Part shown: one piece after another, positions 55,578 to 64,000 of the stretch
How the letters are laid out: each line of letters starts with the position of its first letter
Numbering within the stretch: position 1 is the stretch's first letter
Assembly: GCF_009932475.1 (NCBI RefSeq)
Contig: NZ_BJOV01000005.1
Span: 62,001 to 126,000, forward strand
Direction of reading: 5' to 3'
DNA length: 64,000 bases
Origin: Gordonia spumicola
Lineage (GTDB): Bacteria > Actinomycetota > Actinomycetes > Mycobacteriales > Mycobacteriaceae
The notes under the pieces: model-generated
The model's input: only the letters and a program-made list of their open reading frames with translations
Told to the model about the DNA's origin: nothing
Database searches by the model: none
Made by a program: the position numbers and the translations under genes

Positions 55578-57503
55578 TCAGCTCTTGCCGAGGGCGGCGT
55601 CCGACTCGCCGACGAGGAGATACTCCTGATGCATGAGGCGGTTGGTGAGGCGGGGGACGGTGTTGTGACCGAGGTCGACGATGTCGCCGATCAGGGTGTT
55701 CACGCGTTTGGGCTTGTCGACGATCGCCCGAAGGACGCGGCTGGCGGCCTTGTCGACGCCCCAGACGCCGTGCTGCGACTGGTAAGCGTCGGTCGGGGCG
55801 ATCATCTTGGTGCGGGTCAACGGGAGGCGGACTGTGCTGAACGTGACGTGGTCGGACAGCGTCTCCGCGGCCGTCGCATCGCTGAACGCCTCGAGCGCGG
55901 CCTTCGATGCACCGTAGGCGCCGAACCGGGGTCCGTGACTCTGCACCGCCACCGACGACACGTTCACGATGTGCCCGGACTGGCGTTCCACCATGTGGGG
56001 GAGCAGGGCCAACGTCAGGTAGACGGCGCCGAAGTAGTTCACGGCCATCGTGCGCTGGTAGTCGTGCGAACGGTCGACGGAGTTGAGCGTCGACCGGCGG
56101 ATGGACCGTCCGGCGTTGTTCACCAACACGTCCACGTATCCGTGCTCGGCGATGATCGACTTCACGACCGTCTGGACGGACGGCTCGTCGGTGATGTCGG
56201 CGGGGTACGCGTAGGCGCGACCCGCGGGGAGGCCGTCCTTCGGGGTCTCGGCGTTGAGCTCGTCGACCACGTCGGCGAGGCCGTCGACGCTGCGTGCGAC
56301 GAGGAAGACTGTGGCCCCACGCGTCACGCACATGCGGGCGGTCGCCTTGCCTATGCCCGACGACGCGCCCGTGATCAGCACGTTCTTGCCGACGAGCGGA
56401 CCGAGCGGGTCGTCGCGACGGTGACGCGCCGGATCGAGATTGTCGTACCAGTACCGCCACAGGGCGGGCCCGTAGTCGTCGAGGTCGGGCAGGGTGACAC
56501 CCAATTCGCGGAGTGTGTCGAGAGTTCGGTCGCTGCGGAAGTCGACGGGCAGGGAGACGAGGTCGAACATGAGCGGCGGCACGTCGAGCTGGGCGGCGAT
56601 CGCGTCGCGTGCCGCGCGCAGCGGCCCCTTCGAGCCCGCGGCCAGCACGGGGCGCATCACCGCGTTGGGGAGCGCGTTGAAACCACGGGGCGCGTCGAAC
56701 GCGGGGGCGAGGGCGTTGAACATCTCGGTGACGGTCCGACGCTTCGGATCGGACAGGTGGAACACCAGGCCGTTCTCGTCGGGCCGGTGATCGACGAGGG
56801 CGACGATCGCGTCGGCGACGAAGTCGACCGGCACCAGGTTGACCCAGCCGAAGTTCGGCATCGGCATCTTGAGGAACGACGGAAGCTGTCCGAGCAGGGA
56901 CATCTGCCCGAAGAAGTAGTACGGTCCGTCGATCTTGTCCATCGTTCCGGTCGTCGAGTCGCCGACCACCGCGGACGGTCGGTACACGCGCCACCGCAGG
57001 TCGGGCGTCTCCCGGACGGCCTTCTCGGCCGCGAACTTGGTGCGGTGGTAGGGGGTGGGGAAGCTCTGTCCGAGGTCGAAGTCGCTCTCGGTGTACTCGC
57101 CGTCCCAATCGCCGGAGACGGCGATCGACGACACGTGATGCAGCATTGCGCCGAGCTCGGCGGCCAGGGCGGCCACCCGTGCGGTCCCGTCCCGATTGGC
57201 GGCGTCCTGCGACGCGGCGTCGGCGGTCATGTCGTAGATCGCGGCCAAGTGGATCACGTGGTCGGTGCCCTCGAGCAACGACCGGTCGTGGATGTCGAGG
57301 CCGTCGGCGGTGAGGTCGCCGAGGACGGTGATCACCCGTTCACCACCGTCGAGGCCCTCGATGACCTGGGCGAATCGAGGCAGGGAGCCGGGTCGGACGA
57401 GTGCGGTGACGCGGGCGTCCGCGTCCCGCGCGAGGAGTCGTTGCAGCACCCGGCGGCCGATGAAACCGCTTGCACCCGTCACGAAGTAGCTGGTCACTGA
57501 CAC
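55578..57503 (-). CDS. Two-domain SDR fatty acyl reductase (AcrA1-like)
   Basis: A 641-residue fusion of two Rossmann domains. The first (about 1-340) is NAD-binding_4/thioester reductase-like: YFVTGASGFIGRRVLQRLL, IHLAAIYDMT, and YHRTKFAAEK (YxxxK). The second (about 375-600) is a classical SDR: VLITGASSGIGKATARM, VNNAGRS and YGASKAALEAF. This matches M. tuberculosis Rv3391 (AcrA1), near imuA'-imuB there too. Such enzymes reduce acyl-CoA to aldehyde and alcohol in wax ester synthesis. The gene is divergent from dnaE2, with a 60-bp gap. Confidence 0.85.
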   Translation of the reverse strand: MSVTSYFVTGASGFIGRRVLQRLLARDADARVTALVRPGSLPRFAQVIEGLDGGERVITVLGDLTADGLDIHDRSLLEGTDHVIHLAAIYDMTADAASQDAANRDGTARVAALAAELGAMLHHVSSIAVSGDWDGEYTESDFDLGQSFPTPYHRTKFAAEKAVRETPDLRWRVYRPSAVVGDSTTGTMDKIDGPYYFFGQMSLLGQLPSFLKMPMPNFGWVNLVPVDFVADAIVALVDHRPDENGLVFHLSDPKRRTVTEMFNALAPAFDAPRGFNALPNAVMRPVLAAGSKGPLRAARDAIAAQLDVPPLMFDLVSLPVDFRSDRTLDTLRELGVTLPDLDDYGPALWRYWYDNLDPARHRRDDPLGPLVGKNVLITGASSGIGKATARMCVTRGATVFLVARSVDGLADVVDELNAETPKDGLPAGRAYAYPADITDEPSVQTVVKSIIAEHGYVDVLVNNAGRSIRRSTLNSVDRSHDYQRTMAVNYFGAVYLTLALLPHMVERQSGHIVNVSSVAVQSHGPRFGAYGASKAALEAFSDATAAETLSDHVTFSTVRLPLTRTKMIAPTDAYQSQHGVWGVDKAASRVLRAIVDKPKRVNTLIGDIVDLGHNTVPRLTNRLMHQEYLLVGESDAALGKS

Positions 57504-57527
57504 AGGTTCTCATATGAATACCAAGTA

Positions 57528-57556
57528 TTCCATAGTTCGAACATTTGTTCTATAGT
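57528..57556 (+). promoter_or_regulatory. Promoter and SOS box of dnaE2
   Basis: TTCCAT (57528-57533), 17 bases, TATAGT (57551-57556). TCGAAC-ATTT-GTTCTA (57537-57552) is a LexA box with one change. The expected start site is about 57563, next to the ATG at 57564, so dnaE2 mRNA is probably leaderless. Confidence 0.85.
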
Positions 57557-57563
57557 TGGACGA

Positions 57564-60500
57564 ATGGGTTGGAGCAACGGTCCACCGACCTGGTCGGAGA
57601 TGGAGAAGGTGCTGTCGGGGCGATCCCCGGCGGCGGACGACCTGCGCAGTGAGACGCTTCCGCCCAACGTCGGAGACGGTGGGGACTCGCCGGCGTGGTC
57701 TCGCAAACGTGGCGAGTACGTGCCGTCCGACATCGCTTTCGGGGCGTCGGACGTGGCGTACGCGGAGCTTCACGCGCACAGCGCGTACAGCTTTCTCGAC
57801 GGTGCGTCGATGCCGGAGGCGATGGTGGAGGAGGCACAGCGGCTCGGGCTGACCGCGTTGGCGTTGACCGATCACGACGGCTTCTACGGGGTGGTGCGCT
57901 TCGCGGAGGCGGCACGTGAGTTCGACATGCCGACGGTGTTCGGCGCCGAACTGTCACTTCACCACGACGCGCCGCGGGCCGGGGCCGTCGACCCGCCGGG
58001 CGATCATCTGCTGGTGCTGGCCCGTGGCGGAGAGGGATACCGCAGGCTGTCCCGGGTGATGGCGGACGCGCACATGACGGGAGGAGAGAAAGGGCTGCTG
58101 CGGTACGACGCCGATGCGATCACCGCGGCCGCGGCCGACGGGCATTGGCAGATCCTGACCGGCTGCCGGAAGGGCTCGGTCCGACGTGGTCTGGCCCGCG
58201 CGGGACTCGTCGGTGCGCGCGACGCGCTCGGCGACCTCGTCGAACGCTTCGGAGCCGACAACGTGGCAGTCGAACTGACCGCATCCGGCCGCTCGGACGA
58301 CGACGAACGCAATGCGCTCCTCGCCGGACTGGCCGGTGAGTTCGCGTTGCCGACGGTGGCGACGACGGGCGCGCACTTCGCCGGACCGTCCAGCAGGCGT
58401 CTCGCGACGGCCGTCGCCGCGGTTCGTGCGCGAACGGACATGGCGACGATCGACGGCTGGCTGCCCGGAGTCGGCGGAGCCCACCTGCGCAGCGGCGACG
58501 AGATGATCCGGCTGATGCCCGCACACCGCGACGCGATCGACAACGCCGTCGGCATGGCGTCCGACTGCGCGTTCTCGCTCGAGCTGATCGCCCCGAATCT
58601 GCCGCCGTTCAAGGTCCCGGACGGGCACACCGAAGCCACGTGGCTGCGGCATCTCACCGAGGAAGGGGCGATGCGTCGCTACGGCACGCGCGCCGAGCGT
58701 CCCGACGCGTACCGGCAGATCGAGCACGAACTGGCGATCATCGAGGCGTTGACGTTCCCCGGCTACTTCCTCGTCGTCCACGACATCGTGTCGTTCTGCA
58801 AATACAGCGACATTCTCTGCCAGGGGCGGGGCAGCTCGGCGAACTCGGCGGTCTGTTACGCGCTCGGCATCACCAACGTCGACCCGGTCGGCAATTCGCT
58901 GCTGTTCGAGCGCTTCCTGTCGCCGGCGCGCGACGGCCCGCCCGACATCGACGTCGACATCGAGTCGGATCGCCGGGAGGAGGTGATCCAGTACGTGTAT
59001 CGCAAGCACGGGCGGGCGAACAGCGCACAGGTCGCGAACGTCATCACCTATCGGGGACGGTCCGCGGTCCGTGACATGGCGCGCGCGCTCGGGTACGCGC
59101 CCGGTCAGCAGGACGCGTGGGCGAAGGTTCCCGACTCGGCGCCCGACGACGTCCGGGACCTGGCGTCGCAGATCTCGTCGATGCCGCGTCACCTGGGCAT
59201 TCACTCGGGCGGCATGGTGATCTGCGACCGTCCGATCGCCGACGTGGTCCCCACCGAATGGGCTCGGATGGAGGGCCGGAGCGTCCTGCAATGGGACAAG
59301 GACGACTGCGCGGCCATCGGACTCGTCAAATTCGATCTCCTCGGCCTCGGGATGCTGTCGGCGCTGCGCTACGCGATCGACTTGGTCCGCGACCACAAGG
59401 GGATCGACGTCGACCTCGCGACGCTGGACCTCGGCGAGGAGGCCGTCTACGACATGCTGTGCCGGGCCGACTCGATCGGCGTGTTCCAGGTGGAGTCGCG
59501 CGCCCAGATGGCGACGCTCCCACGGTTGAAGCCGCGGAACTTCTACGACCTCGTCGTCGAGGTCGCGCTGATCCGGCCGGGGCCGATCCAGGGCGGGTCG
59601 GTGCACCCGTACATCCGACGCCGCGACGGCAAGGAGGAGGTGACGTTCGACCACGACTCGATGAAGGAGTCGCTCGGCCGGACCCTCGGCATTCCGCTGT
59701 TTCAGGAGCAGATGATGCAGGTGGCGGTCGACGTCGCCGGATTCGACGCGGGTGAGGCCGACCAGCTGCGGCGGGCGATGGGATCCAAACGGTCGCCCGA
59801 GAGGATGGAACGACTCAAGAGGCGGTTCTACGACGGGATGCGCGAGACGCACGGCATCGTCGGGGAGACGGCCGACCGCATCTACGAGAAGATGGCGGCG
59901 TTCGCCAACTTCGGCTTCCCTGAGAGCCATTCGCAGAGCTTCGCGTCGATCGTCTTCTACTCGTCGTGGTTCAAGCTGCATCACCCGGCGGCGTTCTGCG
60001 CGGCGCTGCTGCGGGCGCAGCCGATGGGCTTCTACTCGCCGCAGAGCCTCGTCGCCGACGCACGGCGGCATGGGGTCGACGTTCATCGACCGGATGTGAA
60101 CCGGTCGCTGTCGCACGCGTCGCTGGAGAATCGGGGCCTCGATGTGCGGATCGGGTTGGCGGCGGTGAAAGGACTGTCGGACGTGCTCGCCCAGCGGATC
60201 GTCGACGTCAGGGAGCGGGGAGGGGAGTTCACGTCCGTCGCCGACCTGTCTCGCCGCACGGAGCCGACGCTCGCCCAGTTGGAAGCCCTCGCGACGGCGG
60301 GCGCGTTCGAGTGCTTCGGCCTGGACCGGCGCGGTGCGCTGTGGGAGGCCGGAGCCGCCGCCGGAATCCGCGACGATCAACTTCCCGTCGTCTCGCCCCG
60401 TGCCACGCCGACCCTGCCCGGCATGGGCGAGGTGGAGCTGACGGCTGTCGACGCCATCTCCACCGGCATCTCGCCGCGCGCCTACCCGACCCAGTACCTG

Positions 60501-60836
60501 CGGCCACGTCTGGACGCGATGGGCGTGGTCCCCGCGGACCGACTGCTGTCGGTGCCGGACGGGTCACGGGTGCTCGTCGGCGGCGCCGTCACTCACCGGC
60601 AACGCCCGGCGACCGCGTCGGGCGTCACCTTCGTGAACCTCGAAGACGAGACGGGCATGGTGAACGTGGTCTGCTCCGTCGGCCTGTGGGCGCGTTACCG
60701 GACCCTCGCCCAGACCGCATCCGCCCTGCTCATCCGCGGTCGAGTCCAGAATGCGGAAGGCGCAGTCACCGTCGTCGCCGACCGTCTCGGAAAACTCGAC
60801 CTCAAAGTCGGCACCCGTTCGCGTGACTGGTGCTGA
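57564..60836 (+). CDS. dnaE2: Error-prone DNA polymerase DnaE2
   Basis: A 1090-residue C-family polymerase that does damage-induced translesion synthesis. It begins MGWSNGPPTWSEMEKVL, close to the mycobacterial DnaE2 start, so ATG 57564 is supported. The PHP domain has AELHAHSAYSFLDGAS and LTDHDGFYG (about 70-115). The polymerase palm has DGPPDIDVDIESDRR (about 460) and LGIHSGGMVI, QWDKDDCAAIGLVKFDLLGLG; the C-terminal OB-fold has VTFVNLEDETGMVNV. Full length and intact. With imuA'-imuB nearby it forms the mutasome. Confidence 0.95.
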   Translation: MGWSNGPPTWSEMEKVLSGRSPAADDLRSETLPPNVGDGGDSPAWSRKRGEYVPSDIAFGASDVAYAELHAHSAYSFLDGASMPEAMVEEAQRLGLTALALTDHDGFYGVVRFAEAAREFDMPTVFGAELSLHHDAPRAGAVDPPGDHLLVLARGGEGYRRLSRVMADAHMTGGEKGLLRYDADAITAAAADGHWQILTGCRKGSVRRGLARAGLVGARDALGDLVERFGADNVAVELTASGRSDDDERNALLAGLAGEFALPTVATTGAHFAGPSSRRLATAVAAVRARTDMATIDGWLPGVGGAHLRSGDEMIRLMPAHRDAIDNAVGMASDCAFSLELIAPNLPPFKVPDGHTEATWLRHLTEEGAMRRYGTRAERPDAYRQIEHELAIIEALTFPGYFLVVHDIVSFCKYSDILCQGRGSSANSAVCYALGITNVDPVGNSLLFERFLSPARDGPPDIDVDIESDRREEVIQYVYRKHGRANSAQVANVITYRGRSAVRDMARALGYAPGQQDAWAKVPDSAPDDVRDLASQISSMPRHLGIHSGGMVICDRPIADVVPTEWARMEGRSVLQWDKDDCAAIGLVKFDLLGLGMLSALRYAIDLVRDHKGIDVDLATLDLGEEAVYDMLCRADSIGVFQVESRAQMATLPRLKPRNFYDLVVEVALIRPGPIQGGSVHPYIRRRDGKEEVTFDHDSMKESLGRTLGIPLFQEQMMQVAVDVAGFDAGEADQLRRAMGSKRSPERMERLKRRFYDGMRETHGIVGETADRIYEKMAAFANFGFPESHSQSFASIVFYSSWFKLHHPAAFCAALLRAQPMGFYSPQSLVADARRHGVDVHRPDVNRSLSHASLENRGLDVRIGLAAVKGLSDVLAQRIVDVRERGGEFTSVADLSRRTEPTLAQLEALATAGAFECFGLDRRGALWEAGAAAGIRDDQLPVVSPRATPTLPGMGEVELTAVDAISTGISPRAYPTQYLRPRLDAMGVVPADRLLSVPDGSRVLVGGAVTHRQRPATASGVTFVNLEDETGMVNVVCSVGLWARYRTLAQTASALLIRGRVQNAEGAVTVVADRLGKLDLKVGTRSRDWC

Positions 60837-60916
60837 CCGCCGTCGCTCGATCGGTCGAACGGGACCTCGCCGTGTCATGATTCGGTTGACGAACAAACGG
60901 ACGTGTGAGGTGGCAG

Positions 60917-61504
60917 ATGGTGCAGAGCGGCGCATGGATCATCGCGTCACGAGTGGACACCGCGGTATGGCAGGCCGGTATGGCATCAGATCTACTGCCC
61001 GGCGAGTCGGTAACCGCGTTCGCCCACATCTTCAGGTTCAAACCCGTGATGGAGGCGTTGGCGATCACCAATCGCCGCGTCATCGGATTCACGACGGTCC
61101 TGCAGCCGGGCAAGAAGGTCAGAATCGAAGTGCGCGGCGAAGACATTCGCAGTGTGGAGTTCGTTCGGAAGCGGGTGACGACGAAGTTGCACATCCACAC
61201 CGACCGCGGGCCGGTCCTGTTCGGCGACGTCATGGACCAGGAGGAGGACTTCATTCGTGAACACATCGAGCAACTCCGCCGCGATATCGCTCAGCCGCGG
61301 CGCAGGCAGGCAGAACCCTTGCGAGTCTCGCTCGAGAAACCGCCCTCGGCGACTGCGCTACCTTCATCGCCGACTCCCCAGGACGGGAACTCGACCGTGC
61401 TCAGCGATGAGATCGCCCGTCTCGCTGACATGCATCAGAAGGGTTGGCTCGACGACGACGAGTTCCGGGCAGCGAAGAGAGCCGTGATCTCGCGGATGAG
61501 TTGA
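60917..61504 (+). CDS. PH-like domain protein with C-terminal SHOCT motif
   Basis: A 195-residue protein. The N-terminal part (about 25-115) is a bacterial PH-like domain: DLLPGESVTAFAHIFRF, EALAITNRRVIGFTTVLQPG, KVRIEVRGEDIRSVEF. A Pro/Ser linker follows, and the last 35 residues (EIARLADMHQKGWLDDDEF, AAKRAVI) form a SHOCT motif, often an oligomerisation tag. Function unknown. The ATG at 60917 has GAGGTGG upstream; GTG at 60905 is the alternative. It stands alone between dnaE2 and nagB. Confidence 0.7.
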   Translation: MVQSGAWIIASRVDTAVWQAGMASDLLPGESVTAFAHIFRFKPVMEALAITNRRVIGFTTVLQPGKKVRIEVRGEDIRSVEFVRKRVTTKLHIHTDRGPVLFGDVMDQEEDFIREHIEQLRRDIAQPRRRQAEPLRVSLEKPPSATALPSSPTPQDGNSTVLSDEIARLADMHQKGWLDDDEFRAAKRAVISRMS

Positions 61505-61577
61505 ACCGGACCGCGAACGTCGGGCGCAGCACGTACCCTCGAGTCGAATCCACACACTAGGGAAGTGCAGGTAGCGC

Positions 61578-62327
61578 ATGGAGGTCGTGATCGTCGATCG
61601 CCCGGAGTTGGTGATGGCAGACATCGTCGAGAACGCGGTTCGCGGTGGTGCGAAGACCATCGGTCTGGCGACCGGATCGTCACCGCTTGCGACGTACGAC
61701 GAACTGATCCGGAGGCATCGCGACGAGGGGCTGTCGTTCGCGGGGGTCAACGCAGTCCTGCTCGACGAGTACGTGGGTCTGCCGACGACGCACCCGGAGT
61801 CGTACGCGCGGTTCATCCGGGACAAGTTCACCGACCACATCGACATCGGCGACGTCCACTTGCCCGACGGCATGGCCCCGGACAGTCGAGTGGCCGCCGA
61901 CGCCTACGATGCGCTGATCGCTCGGGTCGGACCGGTGGACGTGCAGATCCTCGGCATCGGCAGCAACGGGCACATCGGTTTCAACGAGCCGTCGTCGTCG
62001 CTCGTGTCGCGTACCCGGATCAAGACGCTCACCGAGAAGACCTGCCAGGACAATGCGCGGTTCTTCGACTCGTTCGACGAGGTGCCGATGCACGTCATCA
62101 CGCAGGGACTCGGGACCATCTGCGACGCGAAGCATCTGATCCTCGTCGCGACGGGTGCGGGCAAGTCGGCGGCGGTGGCCGCGGCCGTGGAGGGGCCGCT
62201 GTCGGCGGCATGCCCGGCGTCGGTGCTGCAATTGCACCGCCACGCGACGATGGTCGTCGACGAGGCGGCCGCGGCCGACCTGAAGGACGCCGACTACTAC
62301 CGCTACGTCTGGGACAACAAGCCCTGA
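61578..62327 (+). CDS. nagB: Glucosamine-6-phosphate deaminase
   Basis: NagB converts glucosamine-6-phosphate to fructose-6-phosphate and ammonia in amino sugar use. The 249-residue product has [17 protein letters not shown] (phosphate loop), [12 protein letters not shown] with the catalytic Asp, and [17 protein letters not shown] with the catalytic His region, plus TQGLGTI. Length is a little short of E. coli NagB (266) because the allosteric C-terminal part is absent, which suggests no GlcNAc6P activation. No nagA or nagE is adjacent. Confidence 0.92.
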   Translation: MEVVIVDRPELVMADIVENAVRGGAKTIGLATGSSPLATYDELIRRHRDEGLSFAGVNAVLLDEYVGLPTTHPESYARFIRDKFTDHIDIGDVHLPDGMAPDSRVAADAYDALIARVGPVDVQILGIGSNGHIGFNEPSSSLVSRTRIKTLTEKTCQDNARFFDSFDEVPMHVITQGLGTICDAKHLILVATGAGKSAAVAAAVEGPLSAACPASVLQLHRHATMVVDEAAAADLKDADYYRYVWDNKP

Positions 62328-62357
62328 CCGAGCGAATACTGCAAAGATCGCGCTTGT

Positions 62358-62396
62358 CATCGGTCTGCGAGGGCAATATGCCCTCGCAGACCGATG
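62358..62396. terminator. Hairpin between convergent nagB and citrate synthase 2
   Basis: A perfect 18-bp stem (CATCGGTCTGCGAGGGCA with its complement) and a three-base loop. It can end both convergent transcripts. Confidence 0.9.
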
Positions 62397-62408
62397 AGAA
62401 GAGCCTTT

Positions 62409-63521
62409 TCAGCGGGCTTTCACCGGCTCAGGTCCCACATACCGTGCGACGGGTCGGATGATCTTCCCTTCGGCGGCTTGCTCGAGGATATTGGCGGTCC
62501 AACCGACGACGCGGGCGGTGGCGAACGTCGGGGTGAACATCTCCGGCGGCAGGCCCACCTCGCTCATCAGGACGCCCGCGTAGAACTCGACGTTCGCATA
62601 CAGACGGCGGCCGGGCTTCAATTCGTTGATCGCGGCCTCGATCTCGGCTTCGACCGTGGTGGCCTGGCGGACGAGCGGGGAGTCGTATCGTTGCACCACA
62701 ACGCTTTTCAGTAGTTCCGCACGTGGGTCGTTGGTGCGGTAGACGGCGTGGCCGAAGCCCATGATCACCTCGCCCGACTCGATCCGCCGCCGCACCCACT
62801 CGCGTGTGTTCGCAGGGTCGCCGATGTCGTCGAGCGCGGCGAGGGCGCGGCCGGGCGCTCCGCCGTGCAACGGGCCGAGGAACGCGCCGAGTGCGCCGAG
62901 GACCGACGACGTCATGTCCGAACCGGTGGACGCGACGACACGACCCGCGAACGTCGACGCGTTGAATCCGTGGTCGATGGTCGTGATGAGGTAGGTCCGG
63001 AGCACGTCGGAGTCGCCGGCCGAGCCGGTCGCCATCCGCAGGTAGTCGGACACGTGATCGGCGGTCGGGTCGGCGTCGAGCACGTCGAGTCCGCGGGCGA
63101 GACGATGCGCCGCCGCGATGATCGTAGGAGTCGCGGCGGCCGCCCGCAGGGCCGCGTCCACCCGCTCGGACTCCGGTAGGTCGAACAGCGGACGGTCGGC
63201 GACGCCGAGCGCGGCGAGTGCCACGCGCAGGGCCGCGAGCGGTTCGGTCGACGGGGTGACGACGGACCGCAGCAGGTCGACGGTCCGTCCGTCGATCACG
63301 CGCAGCCCGCCGACGCGTCGGCGGAAGTCGTCGGGCGTCTGCGGGAAGTCGCCGAACACCATCAGGTGCCACACGTCCTCGAACGTGCGGGTGCGTGCGA
63401 GGTGCGTCGCGTCGTACTGGCGGTAGTGGTAGAAGCCCTCCTCGCCTCGGACGTCGCCTATCTCGGTGTCGGTGACGATGACGTTCTTCAGTCCCCTCGG
63501 GACGGTGATCGGTGCATTCAT
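62409..63521 (-). CDS. citA: Citrate synthase 2 (CitA-like)
   Basis: A 370-residue citrate synthase. Motifs are GFYHYRQYDATHLAR, the substrate His in TIDHGFNASTFA, PLHGGAPGRALAAL, and MGFGHAVYRTNDPRA with the catalytic His, followed by ANVEFYAGVL. It is nearer to short citrate/methylcitrate synthases such as CitA (Rv0889c) than to the 430-residue GltA. ATG at 63521. It is divergent from an HTH-citrate synthase, a common actinobacterial pair. Confidence 0.85.
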   Translation of the reverse strand: MNAPITVPRGLKNVIVTDTEIGDVRGEEGFYHYRQYDATHLARTRTFEDVWHLMVFGDFPQTPDDFRRRVGGLRVIDGRTVDLLRSVVTPSTEPLAALRVALAALGVADRPLFDLPESERVDAALRAAAATPTIIAAAHRLARGLDVLDADPTADHVSDYLRMATGSAGDSDVLRTYLITTIDHGFNASTFAGRVVASTGSDMTSSVLGALGAFLGPLHGGAPGRALAALDDIGDPANTREWVRRRIESGEVIMGFGHAVYRTNDPRAELLKSVVVQRYDSPLVRQATTVEAEIEAAINELKPGRRLYANVEFYAGVLMSEVGLPPEMFTPTFATARVVGWTANILEQAAEGKIIRPVARYVGPEPVKAR

Positions 63522-63575
63522 GTTCCGAGTCTCACGCTGTTGATCAATCTCTGCAATGTTGATTGAATCAATGCC

Positions 63576-64000
63576 GTGCAGGAGTGGATCACGACGTCGG
63601 AGGCCGCCGATCGCCTCGGTGTGAAGCGGGGAACCCTCTACTCGTATGTGAGTCGGGGAGTGCTGACGTCGAGGCGGATGCCGGGTCAGGCGGAGTCGTT
63701 GTTCGACCGCGCCGAGGTCGACTCGCTTGCCGCGGCGAAGCATGACGGTCGACGCGCGGGCGATCGGCTGCTGCGGTTCCGGGCGGTCTCCACCCGCGTG
63801 TCGACGATCAGCGATGACCGACTCCTGTTGCGCGGCAACGACATCGCGGACATCTGCGCGACGATGGACTTCGCGGCCGCGGCCCGATTCGTGCTCGACG
63901 TCGACCTGCCCGTCGGGTGTCCGGACGTTGATCTGTCGCCTCTCGCGGCGGTGCCGGTCGAACGCCGGATCCCGCTGGCAGTCGCGCTGATCGCGGCGCA
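63576..64000 (+). CDS. HTH-fused citrate synthase (partial, N-terminal part)
   Basis: The window ends after 141 codons. From the GTG at 63576 the frame gives a MerR/AlpA-like HTH (ITTSEAADRLGVKRGTLYSY, VSRGVLTSRRMPG) and then a start of a citrate-synthase-like domain (ISDDRLLLRGNDIADICATM). Proteins of this kind stand opposite citrate synthase 2 in many Actinobacteria. The 54-bp gap between the two genes holds repeats of TTGAT (TTGATCAA, TTGATTGAATCAA) that may be the operator. The role, catalytic or regulatory, is not settled. Confidence 0.8.
   Translation, partial: MQEWITTSEAADRLGVKRGTLYSYVSRGVLTSRRMPGQAESLFDRAEVDSLAAAKHDGRRAGDRLLRFRAVSTRVSTISDDRLLLRGNDIADICATMDFAAAARFVLDVDLPVGCPDVDLSPLAAVPVERRIPLAVALIAA

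Noticed and set aside
54174..57500. An 1108-codon plus-strand frame running through imuB and antisense to the AcrA1-like gene
   Set aside because: Arg/Gly/His-rich low-complexity product, overlapping two well-supported genes in other frames. A GC-rich shadow.
57954..60380. An 808-codon minus-strand frame opposite dnaE2
   Set aside because: Shadow of dnaE2 in high-GC DNA; Arg-rich product without domains.

Overview
The window is high-GC actinobacterial DNA from the order Mycobacteriales; a Gordonia-like or related genus is my best guess, from gene content and order only. The order alr - tsaE - tsaB - rimI - tsaD - groES - whiB3 - Rv3415c-like - sigD - rsdA - DUF5319 - guaB2 - guaB3 - choD, with guaA, imuA', imuB and an acrA1-like gene further on, follows the Mycobacterium tuberculosis Rv3423c-Rv3391 neighbourhood with insertions. 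Most genes have GTG/ATG starts that overlap the upstream stop.

Layout. 0-14 kb is conserved core: end of alanine racemase, an alpha/beta hydrolase, the t6A tRNA-modification genes, CIRCE-controlled groES (with no groEL after it), WhiB3, SigD with its anti-sigma factor, the two IMP dehydrogenase paralogues and a cholesterol-oxidase-type GMC enzyme. 14-23 kb holds a biotin ECF transporter (bioYMN) and a five-gene operon that joins a nitrate/sulfonate-type ABC transporter to a flavoprotein and a ferredoxin. 23-40 kb, between choD and guaA, is an accessory island. It holds a frameshifted Ser/Thr kinase, a DUF262/DUF1524/RAMA restriction-like protein, tRNA-Tyr, a 27-repeat type I-E CRISPR array without cas genes, a SnoaL-fused ECF sigma factor facing its carboxymuconolactone-decarboxylase partner, a NADAR protein, an EVE-like/HNH nuclease, an intact ISL3 element with an 8-bp target duplication, a PD-(D/E)XK/DUF2075 ATPase, a low-GC DUF262-AlbA gene split by a one-base deletion in a G run, and decayed IS3 sequence.

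40-53 kb has guaA, four tandem paralogous small exported proteins with a shared C-terminal YGPRNP motif, a PspC/LiaF-like membrane protein divergent from a PspC-histidine kinase/response-regulator pair, a receptor-like Ser/Thr kinase, a kinase fragment and a pseudokinase. 50.8-61 kb is a DNA-damage block: a Rv2578c-like protein, imuA'-imuB and dnaE2 each have a LexA-type box in the promoter. The window ends with nagB, citrate synthase 2 and the start of a divergent HTH-citrate synthase.

The best candidates for new biology are the four-gene exported protein family and the 16-bp palindrome it shares with a distant exported protein gene, the pair of face-to-face ECF41-type promoters, the cas-less CRISPR array inside a nuclease-rich island, and the Rv2578c-like protein that has lost its iron-sulfur cysteines but kept a LexA box. 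No database searches were possible; assignments rest on motifs, length and gene order.
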